Of a stretch of DNA of 64,000 nt, positions 39,101-51,100 are shown piece by piece. Location: assembly GCA_028622995.1 (NCBI GenBank), contig JAJQJQ010000021.1, positions 744,001-808,000 on the forward strand, read 5' to 3'. Under the pieces are notes generated by a model, which saw only the letters and a list, made by a program, of their open reading frames with translations, made no database searches and was not told the DNA's origin. Within the stretch, counting starts at the first letter, position 1, and each line of letters begins with the position of its first letter. Made by a program: the position numbers and the translations under genes. This stretch comes from Panagrolaimus kolymaensis. Its lineage: Eukaryota; Nematoda; Chromadorea; Rhabditida; Panagrolaimidae.

Positions 39101-42100
39101 CTTCTTGCGAAGGATGGCTAGGCCGAAGATCTCCTTCCATTTCAATTTCTTCATCAGGAGTATTAATAATAGGAGAAGCGGGAGGTGTTAATGGACCTTC
39201 CTCAAATTCATCTTCTTCGCCGCGGTGTTTTCCACCTTTAGCAAGATCTCCAGCAACTAATCTTTCTGCTTCTTCCACAGCCATTTTTAAACTTTTACTT
39301 GTTTTTGAAGTTTTTGGTGATTTTATTGATCGAATACTTTCCGTTGCTGCTTCTCTTTCTTGCACTTTAAAAACACTTGTAACCGTTGTGGTTTCTTCTG
39401 TGGCTTCTGAGAACACTCGTTTAGCTTTAAGAGATTTTTTATGTTTCGTTGCTGCATCTTCATCTTCTTCATTTGCTTTTCCGGTGAATTCTTCTTTCGA
39501 AGTAACAATAGTTTTTTCACTCCGCTCCGATGATCTTCGTCGATGAACAGTTTCCACGTGTAAAGCTTTAGGAGCAGTAACAATATTTTCTGTTACAGAA
39601 GTGCTTGATTCTTTTGAAGCTTTCATTTTCTTTTTTGCTCTAAGAGTTTCTGCATTTGATGATTGGGTTGATGAAAGACTATATTCACTTTCTCGATCTG
39701 AATCAATTATTGCGAATTCAATGGATACATTTTCCATTAGTGGTTGAGTAACCGATTTATTTTCTGCGGCTTCTAATTTTTCTCTCAAAGCTTCTACCAC
39801 CACTTGCATAGTGTCTGGTTTTTCCATGATTGATTCATAATAAATTGATTTTTCGCCATCCGGAGCTACATACTTTTTAACTCTTTCGGACATGGCTATT
39901 CCAGTTAATTTATGCTCAGCTCCACCTTCAGAAATTATTCCACTTTCCAGTTCCTTCGTCATTGAAATACTTTCTTCCTTGGATTCTTGAATAGATTTTT
40001 TAACCTTTTCTTTTTGTTGATTTTTTACTTTTCTCGAAGTTCTTGCTTCACTTTGAGCTTCAATATGTTGTTCAGTGGAAATGGATTCCTCTGAGGATTG
40101 CCTCAATCGTTTCATCATTGCAGCTTTTTGTCGAGCTTGATGTTTACGATATATTTCTGCATCCTTTTCTGTGACTCCACGATTCATTGAAAATTCTGCA
40201 TCCAATGTTACGGATTCATTTCCAGATTCAATAATATTTTTTTGTGTCAAAGCAAAATCCATTGCTGATTGAATTGATTCTGTTTCAGAATATTCAGCTC
40301 CTGCGGCAGTTGCATCCATTGAAAGGCCAGAAGCTCGACGTTCCAATAATTTTTTCTTTAAACTTTTTTGTTGTTTTGAACTTGATCGACTAAATGTTGC
40401 TTCATCTTTAACTTCAATAATAGCTTTTTCGGTTTCAGTAAATAAATCATCGGCGTGTTGAGCCAAAGTTATATCTTTTTGAAGCTTTAAAGTTTGGTGA
40501 TGAGTGCCGCCGTCGCCAGAAATTTTTGCAATTTCTTCATCACGTGAAAGGTGAACATCTTTTTCGGTCTTTTTTGAACTTGAGGCTTGCAAAGTTTTAG
40601 AAGCATAATCACCTTCTTGTTCAGTAAATAACCCAATAACTTCACCGGGTTTTCCTTCAGCTTTTTTGAAATCTTTTTCAAGGAAAGTAGAATCTCTGGT
40701 TTTTGATTTGGATTTTCTTTTAGAACTTTTTCTTTCTAATTCTGAAGCACCTTTCTCTTCGGAAGTTGATTTTCGAGATTGCTTTTTGATTTCAGATTGC
40801 ATTTGTTTGGCCTCAGAAATTTCTTTGTCATCGAGAATTTCAAATTCATCTTCGCCAATGGCTTTTTCTTCATGTTTTTGAGGATGACCTTTTCGATGAT
40901 GGATACTTTTACGTAGCTGGTCATCTCTTGAAAAAGCTGTTTCTTCTTCCTCTTTTTGACCTTTGTGTTGTGTCGTGGTTGCTGATAAGGCTTCTTCTAG
41001 CCCAGTAATAGCAGTTAAAGCTGCTTCAACAGCAGTGGAAACTTCTCCACTTTCTTCACCTTCAGGTTGTGTTGATTTGCCTTTGCCTTTTTTGGAAATT
41101 CCAAAACTTCCAGACGCAGATTCCATTGAACTTAACTTTTGTGATTTTTCGGCTTCTTCAGCTTGTAAACGTCTTTGAAGTTCAGCCGCAGCTTGTTCAG
41201 GAGTTTCAAGAGTTTCTTGATTTTGGACTTTTTTAGTTGGAGTTTTTGGTTTTACATCGGCTACTTTTTCTTTGGATTCGTTAGCTTCTTCGCCTGCTTT
41301 AATTTTGGTTTCAACTTTCACATTTTCATTTTTGGGTGCTGCAACTTTTTTGGTTTTGGATTGTCGAGCTGATTCAGCTCTTTGTAAATTTGCGGCTTCA
41401 CTTTCATCTTCGTGTCCAATATCTACGTCAACTTTTATTTTTTCATCACTTGGTGCTTTCATTTTTTGAGTGACTGAAGCATGTTGAATATCTCCAAGTT
41501 GGTGTTCAACTTGTTCAGATTGAGGCCGTCGAAGAGCTAACATTTCAGCTTCAGTTAAAGTTTGTCTGGGTTGTCGCACGACTTTTTTCACCGATTTTCT
41601 TGTTGAATCGGCTCTTCTAAATTCAGCGATTTCATCTTCAGGGTTTTGAGAAAGTTCATGTTCACCGGAAATCTTTTCATTTCCCGCAGCTGCCATTGTT
41701 TTTCCGATAACAGATTCTTTGGGAGTAGCCTTTTCAAAAGTTTCAACTTTTTCATCTTTAGCTTTTTTACCAACGATTTCATGGTCACTGCTAATTTCAA
41801 CTTCCGTAGGGGCTTTTATTTTTTTTGAAGACGCCGATAGACGTTTTAAGTCCGCTCTTTTAAATTCATCAGCGGCTTCATTTTCTTCGGGTTTGTTAAC
41901 TTCCATATCGCTTGAAATTTTTTCTTGTTTTGAAGCATCCATTTTCTTTTGAATTTTTTCTTGTGGTTTATGAGCTTTAGTTAATTCCGTTGCTTGAGTT
42001 TCTGATGGCTGTGTAGAAGAAAATTCAGTTGAAATTTCATGTTTTTGTGGAGCTCCAACTTTTTTAGTTATTGATTCATTCGGTCTTTCAGTTTTCTCAA

Positions 42101-45100
42101 AATCTGCTGAAGCTTCTTCTGATTTTTGAGTGACATCAAATTCTGTGCCCGTTTTTTCATGTTTGGGAGCAGCCATTTTCTTTTGGGCTGATTCTTTCAT
42201 TGATTCAATTCTTTGGTGTTCAGCTTCTTCACTCATTTGTTTTTGCTTTAAATCAAATTCAGCGGTAGCTTTTTCATGTTTTGGTGCAGCCAATTTTTTA
42301 TGGATTTCATCCTTTTCTGAATCGGGTTGTTGCAATTCAGCAAAAGCATCCTTTTCTTTTTGTTGTTGTTTAAGATCAAATTCAGCGGATGTCTTTTTAT
42401 CGCCTGCTGGAGCCAAAGATTTTTTGATTGAGGCCCGCTTGGAATCAGTTCGTTTAAATTCAGCTGATTTACTTTCTTCATTCTTTGCTGCTACAGTAAA
42501 TTCCGCTGATGCCTTTTCATTCTTAGGTGCAGCAACTCTTTTTTGCAATTTTTCTTTAGATTTTTCTATTTTTTCAATATCCACCATTTCTTTATCTTCT
42601 GGCTGTTGAGCCTCGAATTCAATATTTTGTTTTTCTTCTTTCGATGGAGCAAGTTTCTTTTTAATTGAACTTCGAGCTGGAGAATCACGAATAAATTCAG
42701 TTGAATCTTTACTTTCAGCTGCTTGCTTTTCAAAATCGATATTGATTTTTTCAATTTTTGATGGTTTAGATTTTAAAGTTGCTGCATCACTTTCAGCTTC
42801 AGCCATCACCCAATCTTCAGAAATTTCTTCTTCGCTATCTTTTTTAAGATTAAAATCAGCTTTGCTTTTAACCAATTTTGAGGCCGGTGTTGAAATGTTT
42901 GCCTTTGCTTGATCTTTATCTTTTTGGGAAGCCTCTGCTTTTTCTTTTGCTTCAATTTGAGCTAAATCAACATGAATTTCTTTTTTTTCTAATTTTGGCA
43001 CAGATAATTTCATTTTAAGCTCTTCTTGAATTTTTTGTTTAGTTGTAAGTTCAGCGATATCAGAAATAATCACGGCTTCCAACAAGTTTTCAACTGCGAT
43101 GTTTTCATTTTTCGGGGCTTTTACGTGTTTTTCAGCGGCTTCCTTTTCTTTGTTTGAAATAAATGCGGCTGACTCAGCTTTTTCATCGGAAGTCAAATTT
43201 GTATTTGTCGAAGTTTTTATGTTGCTTGGTTCTTTGACACTTTTAGCAGCTTTTTTACGATCTGATGAAGTTCGAGTTAGAGCTGCCTCTTCCTCGGGTT
43301 CAACCCATTCAAAATCAGCTTCAATTTGGGATGATTCATTTTTGGGTGGATGAGTAGTTTTCTTAACTTTTTTAGTTTCTCCTGTTTTTTGTGTTAAACT
43401 TGTTTCTTCTGGAACTTCAATAAATTCAAATTCTGCTGAAACATCCATGGCTTCATTTTTTGGTTGTTTTACTGCTTTTTCCGCAGATGTTAACGCTTTT
43501 GATTCAGATCTTAAACCAAATATAGCTTCCATATCTTCAGGTTTATCAGCTTGAAAGGAAACTCGTGCAGTTTTATTTCCAAATTTAACATTTTTTCCAA
43601 CTTTTTCTGTTTCGGGTGCAGCAAAGGTTTTTTCAATTTTTTCTTGAGGTTCTTTCATTTTTATTACAGTTTTTTCAGCAATTTTAGCTTGTCCTGGTTC
43701 AGCGACATTGAGTCTCACTGCGCTTGATGGAGAATGAGTTCTTTTTCCTTTAGCTTTTTCTTTGGCTTCATCAGCTTTTAAATCCGCGACAGTATTTGAA
43801 ATTTCATGGGTTGGTTCTTTAACTTTTTTAGCTGCACGCTTTTTCATTGAATCTCGACGAACCATTTCCACTATTCCACTGGCTTCTCCACCATGAAATG
43901 AATGTTTCACTGTTTTTGATTCCTCCTTTGCTTCTTTAGTAGTTAAAGTGGTTTTAGTTGTAATTTCCACAATATCACCCCTTTGAGTGCCATCAATATT
44001 TTCTGATTGTGGAGTCTTTTTTATTTCCACCGATTGTTCAGCTGTGACTATTTTAGCTTGACTTGATCGCCGCTTTTTATCCTTATATGGAATATCCAAA
44101 GTGTCAGCTTCGTCAGCTGCCAATACTTCACTTGTTGGGGGTTGTTTAACTGCGACAATATCGCCTGCTTTTTCTTTTTCCTCTTCCCTAAACTTACCTT
44201 CTTTCTGCTCCTTCTTCTCCTTTTCCATTTTTGTTGTATCACTTTTTTTATTTTCATTGGCTACTTTTTCTTCACCGACGGGTAGCCATTCCGCCGCTTC
44301 CTGCAATGCTTCTCGGCGCCATTTGATATCTTCCGCTAAAAAATGGGACAATTCACAAATTGTTTTTACATAAAATAGATTTTTAAAAATTAATAAAATA
44401 TGAAAAACATTGTCCCTGTTTAACAATGTTTTTTTGACCAACGACGACGACAGTTGACAAATAAAAAAATAATTCTGTGACCTTTTTAAACATGTTAGTT
44501 TAGTTCAAAAAAAGAAGAGGGATTTTTTTTAAAAACACAGCAAACAAACAAAAAATAAATAAATTCTTTTCCTTACCACAAAAATAATTTTTGCTAAAAT
44601 GTTTACCACGAAATACATTTAAACATAAAAATGACAATCTTACCAACATTAAATGGAGCATTTTTTAAATAAAACCAAATAAATAATTATCAAAATTCAT
44701 TGACTATTTTTTTTATCAAAAAAAAATTGTAAAAGCTTAAACTAACCTGGTGTAATACTAGATTTGGATTTACCAAGCTTCTTCTTTTTCTTTGGTTTTT
44801 CATCTTTGGTTTCTAAAAATTAGAGAAGAAATTTAAATAAAAGTAATGATGGATTTATATCAATTTTAATGATTCCTTTTGGTATTTTCAAGTTTAAAAA
44901 AAATTTGACGTAGTTTTTTTAAAAACGCTTGCTTAAAGAAAAAAATATTTTTTTCAAGTATCTCATTGACGAGAGTATGTTAAAGAAAAAAGTGTATTGT
45001 TTGATTTAACGTAAAAACAAGCAAAAAAGAGAGAAAAAATAAAATTATTATGAAATAAGAGAAATAATTTTAATGGAAAAGTAAAAAAATTTTGATTTAA

Positions 45101-48100
45101 AACATAGCATTCCTTATTGAATATGAATGATAGAGGAGAGTCAAAGTGAATAAAAAAATTTGAACAATGGCAGATGTGAAAAATCTCCAAATATAAAATA
45201 TGTATATCTTTGTTCAAAAATAAAAGATATCAAATAAACTTAAAAAATAATGTTATGAATTACAAATTTTAGCTGGAAAAAAAGCCAAAATAATAAAACT
45301 CATTTATAATTTTATCGATTGTATTAAACGAAGGTCAATAGTAATTTGAATTTTTTTTTTCAAAGTTATCCATAAATCAGGTATAACAAATTTGATAATA
45401 AGAAAGACTAAATTGCAAAAATATCCGTGAAAGTGATCTAATAATAATTACAATACTAAATACATTTTTAACTTTAAAGAAAATTTAAAAATAGTCAAAA
45501 ATTGAAAATAATCGAAATTAGAAGAAATAAAAAAATCAAATAATTTCTTATCATAAAAATATTTAACAAAATTATGATATTTCTTATTAATAAATATTTA
45601 TTTAAAATACAAATTAAATGTTAGATAAATGACGCAAACAATCATAAAAGTGCGATTCATTCAATAAAGTAAAGCCTTTTTGTTGCAAAAACTTTACAAA
45701 AGAAAAAGAAAAAAAGTTTTTGACTTTATTTATTTGCAAGCAAAAATAGATGAATAAAAAGCGGGGGAGATAAAAAGTAGACGAAATCAAAAAAAAATGA
45801 AAGAGAAAAAAATCCAATAGCAAATAATGAGATTAAAGTATAATAATAAAAATTAGAATTTCAATATTTTATTGGCACGAAATATAAGAAAGATGGTAAG
45901 CTCGTACTGAGAAAGAGAAATTATTATTTAAATCAATAGCAAAATTTTGGTTTTGACACCAAAATTATAAATACAAATAAAAGCTATTTTTTACCTCTAA
46001 AAACCATTTCATTTTAAAATTCTAAATTAAATCCAAAAAATAATATTGATTTTCAAAAAATAAAATAAAATCAAAAATACTAATTTTATTCTTGCTTGCG
46101 GCTTTTCTCATCATCATCTTTGAAAAATAAAAATACAAAAAGCATGCTTCTTTCAATTTTTTTTTGTTTCTTTCTCTTCAAAATCTTTTCCTGTTGTCGA
46201 TTTTTGTTTTTCCTTGAAAAAAAAGTGAGTGCGCGTAAAAATCGAAAGATAGATCGAGATTTGACAGAGCTTCAAATTTCGGGTTGGTGCGGTCGTAGCT
46301 AGTTGAGGGTGGAAGGAAAAAAGAAGTCCTCTTGAAAATAGAATAATTTTTTTTGTGTTGCTTGCGCGCGCAGCTGAAAAATTGCGCAAGAAAGAAAAAA
46401 GTGATGGACTTCCCGAATATCTTCAAAAATAAAATAAAAATCGAGGGAGCAAGCTTTGTTAAAGCTTGAAAGAAGCTTTATCTCCTTTCCTCTTTCTTTC
46501 TTTTTCTCTTATTTTTTTCTTGTTGTAGTCGTCGTCTTTCTTTTCTTTCCGACTTCCTTACTTTTCGTGTTTTTCACCTCAAAAAAATCTAGTAACTTCG
46601 ATAATAATAAAATAAAAAAAGAGATGGATGGAGAGAGAGAAAAAATAAATGAATGTATGTATGTTTTTGTTTAACATTATTTTTTTTTGGGATTCCAGTA
46701 ACAAGAAGACGAAAAAGATTGACAACAAGATGAAAAACGCCGGCACTTAAAAAAATATATAAATAAAGGTGACAAAAAAAAGTTGTTAGATAGAAGGAAG
46801 ATAAAAAGAATAGTAAAATGTTTCTCAACTTTTTTTTGTTTTATTTTTGATTTTTGTCACTTTTCAAAAAAAACTAAAAACTCATGTGAAAATGTACGAT
46901 AAACAAGCAACAAAAAATAAAGACGTATGTAAAAAAGTGAAAGTACTTGAAAGATAGTAGCGAAACAAAAACACATCAATTTTTTTGTGAGGTCTTGAAA
47001 AAAAAACTTTTTTGTTTTTCATGGAATACTTTTTTTGGTGATCAAAGTTTAATTATTTTTCTCGCATAAAAAAGAAAAGAATTTCCAAAAATTTAAATAA
47101 ACTTCAAAAATTTTTTTGATGGAAAAAATGCAAACTTTTGGAGCCTTATTTTCAGATTCGTAAAACCTACCAGTGGATGAAACAGTGATAGCTGCTTGAG
47201 CTTCAATGGTAGCTTCAACCGTTTCTTCAACTCGAGCTTTAGCTTCCATGGCTTCTTCTTCAATATTTCGGGTGACTTTCGATTCAGCTGTGGGCATCAT
47301 AATCACCATTTCAACTTGCTAAAAAAAGATATTTTAATAATTTTTATGTAAATTTTTCTTTTAAAAAAATAACAAAAATAAAGTTTTTGTATTTCATAAA
47401 ATTCGCAAAATTAAAGAAATTTAAAATTAAAAGTTTTTGAGAATAAATTATACCTGTAATAATGGGGATGAAGGTAAAATAGCTTCCATGATATCATCTT
47501 CATCGAATACATCACTAACTGATACATCCACATCCATATAATCTTCTTCAAGTGAAACAGTGGATTCAGATTCAGCAAAATCATATGGTTCAATTTCAAT
47601 TATTCCATCAGTGGAAGCAATTTCTTCTCCAGCTTCAATATCAATATCCACATTAAGACTATGTGAGCCTAGAGGGGTTCGAGCACGAGAAATGGCCATT
47701 TCCACATTTAACAATGGTCGGCCATCGCCATCTTTTTGCATGGGCTGCTTTCTTTTACGTTTTTTCTTCTTTTTATCCAAATTGAAGCCCATTTTTTCAC
47801 TATCATCCGAAAATATTGTATGATCAGCTTCTTCACTTTCTTGTTTGGCAATGATTTCATCTTCCACATCAATTTCAGTGGGTTTAAATTCAGTATTAAA
47901 AACCACACCAATTCCTATTCTCTCTGTTCGAGATTTAACAAAACCAAATTGACTATCAATTTCATCTATTTCAAATTCACCTTTAGCGTTATCTTGTTCA
48001 TTAAAATCAAGAGTTTTAGTGGTATCAGAAATATTTTGTGGTTCACTTGAAAATATTGCATTCACACTTATTCGTTGTTCATTTTGACGAACATCGAGAG

Positions 48101-51100
48101 AACGAGGAGATTTGGGAACTTTTTCACCTGCTTCTAAAGCTGCCGTTAATTCCACAGAGGCTCCAGCTTCATCTTTGGTGGCATCTCCTTGTTTTTGAGA
48201 TGATTTGGCTTTAGCTTCAAAACCAACTGAAACTTCTTCAACAATTTCTTCTTGAGTTTCTGATTTTTTAAGTTGTTCAATACTCGATTTTCTCTTTTTT
48301 AATGTTTTCTTTTTCTTTTCAGGCGCCGCCCCTTCTTCTATTGGTTTTTCACCTTCTTTAGGAGCCAATTTTGTTGTTAAAGCTGTTTCAGCAGTTACTT
48401 CTTCTTGGGTTTCTGAGTCCTTTGAAGTTTGAGCTTTAGTTTTAAAGTTAAATCCAGCCGCTTCAACGCTTTCTTCACCAGCTTTAACTTCTTTAACTTG
48501 TTTTTGTTCCAATTCAGTCTTTTTAGCGGTTGCTTCAGCTTCAAGCTCAGATTTTTTCTTTGCTGCAGATTCTCGACGTTGTTTTAAAAGTTCAGCTAAA
48601 TCCTTTGGTTTTTCTGCTGTTGGAGATTTTTCTGCGACTTCGGGTTTTTCAAGTTCAGTCTTTTTACCCTTTTCTAATTCTTTTTTGGCGACTTCTTCAT
48701 CGGCCTTTTTCTTGGCTTCGATATCAACCAATCGCTTTTTCTCCACTTCATCTGCTTTGGATTTAGCATCTGCTTCAGCTTGTTGCTTTTTCTTTTCAGC
48801 TTCTTCTTTAGCCTTTGCTTCTTCTTCAGCTTTTTTAGTTGGTTTAAGCTTTTTGGCTTCTTCCGCAGCTTTAGCGTCATCTTCTTTCTTCTTTTTAGCA
48901 GCTTCAAGTTCAGATTTTTTCTTGGCTTCTGCCTCATCTTTAGCCTTATTTTCATCGGCTTCTTTCTTCTTTTTAGAATCAACTTCAGCTTGCTCCTTTT
49001 GTTTTTTCTCACGTTTTTGAAGCTCCATTTTTTCAGCTTCTTCAAGCTTTGTTTTTTCCCCTTTTTCTCTTTCAACCTTTGCTAAATCTTCGTTAGCCTT
49101 TTTCTTTGCAGCCCATTCATCTTCAAGCTTTTTAGCAGCTTCGGCATCCGCTTTTTCTTTAGCTGCTAAATCTGATTTACGTTTAGCTTCAGCGTCAATT
49201 TTCTTTTGAGCATCTTCTTCAGCCTTTTTCTTGGCTGATTCTTCTCGTTTCTTTTTAAGAAGTTCTGCCATGCTTTTGGGGTCTTCAGGTTTATCTTCTT
49301 CAGGCTTTTTAGCTCCTTTTAATTTTTTGGCTTCTTCAGGTGCCTTATCTTCTACTTCTTTCTTTGTTTTAGTATCGATAACTTTAGAAGCAGCGGCTTC
49401 TTCTTCGTCTTTTTTCTTTTTGGCTGCTTCATCAGCGGTTTCTCTTTTTTTCTTGGCATCTATTTTGTCTTTTGTCTTAGGTTCTTTATCTTTTTTATCT
49501 TTATCTATTTTTTCAATTTCCTCGAGTTTTGTCTTCTCGCGTTTTTCAATATCTTTCTTTGACGCTTCATCTGCATTTTTCTTAGCTTCTACATCAGCTA
49601 ATCGCTTCTTCTCAGCTTCTGCAGAAGCTTTTTCTTTGGCTTCTAAATCAGCTTTACGTTTGGCTTCGGCTTCTTCCTTTTTCTTTGTTTCCTCATCGGC
49701 TTTCTTTTTTGCAGCTTCTTCCCGACGTTGTTTAATTATTTCAGCCATAGTTTTTGGCTGTTCTGGTTTTTCTTCCTCTAATTTTTTAGCTGTTTTAGAC
49801 AAGGCTTCTTCGGCTGATTTATCTTCACTTTTCGTTTTATCCTCCTCTACCTTTGTTGTTTTATCTTTTTCCTTCTTTTCTTTTTCAAGTTTTTCAACTT
49901 CCTCAAGCTTAGTTTTTTCTCGTTTTTCTATTTCTTGACGAGTTGATTCATCGGATTGCTTTTTGGCTTCTAAATCGGCCAATCGCTTCTTCTCTGCTTC
50001 ACACGCTTTGGATTTAGCATCTGTTTCAGCTTGTTGCTTTTTCTTTTCATCTTCTTCCTTAGCTTTAGCCTCCTCTTCAGTCTTCTTTTTAGCACCAGAT
50101 TCTCGTCGCTTTTTCAATAAATCAGCCAAATTTTTGGGCTCTTCTTCTTTTACTTCTGGTTGTGGTATTGCCTTGAGTTTTTTGGCTTCTTCATTAACTT
50201 TATCTTCATCTTCCTTCTTCTTTTTTGCAGCTTCAAGTTCAGATTTTTTCTTCGCTTCAGCCTCATCTTTAGCCTCCTTTTCGTCGGCTTCTTTCTTCTT
50301 TTTTGCATCAGCCTCCGATTTAGCTTTTTCTTCTTTTTCTTTCTTGGCTTTTTCAAGCTTTTCAGCTTCCTCGAGCTTAGTTCTTTCTCTTTTTTCAATT
50401 TCAAGCTTCTGAAGTTCTTCAACTTTCTTTTTGGCTTCTGCTTCGTCGCGCTCTTTTTTCTCTTTAGCTGCCTTTTCATCATCCGCTTTTTTCTTGGCTG
50501 CCTCTTCACGTTGTTTACGTAATTTTTCTGCCAAGCTTGAAGCTTCATCTTCTTTGTCTTTAGCGTCCTTATCTTTTTGTTTTATTTCTCCTTGTTTGAG
50601 ACGCTTAGCTTCATCGGCTGCAATTTCTTCTTGCTTCATTTTATCAGAGGATTCGATTTTAAGTTTTTTAATTTCATCGACTTTTAGTTCTTCAACTTCT
50701 ATTTTCGTATCGGTGGCTTTTTTACCAAGAAGTTTCTTCTCCTCTTCTTCGATCTTCTTTGTTTTAACCTCTTCAACGCCTTTGGCTTTCTTTTTGGCTT
50801 CAAGTTCAGCTTTCTTTCTATCAGCCTCTTCTTTGGCCTTTGCTTCAGCATGTCGACGCTTTTCTTCTTCATCGGCTTTGCGTTGTGCCTCAAGAAGCAT
50901 TTTAAGTTCTTCCTTGCTGGCTTCAATGGAATCCAACTCGGCTTGTCGTCGAGCTCGTTCAGCTTCATCTGCAGCTTCCCTATCTTTTTCACGGAAATCG
51001 GAGGCGGCTTTACGAATCAACTCATCAGCTTCTGCATCGAGAAGTTCACCAGCTCTTCGCTTTCTTTCAATTTCCTCAAGCCAGGCTTCTTCCTCAGCTT

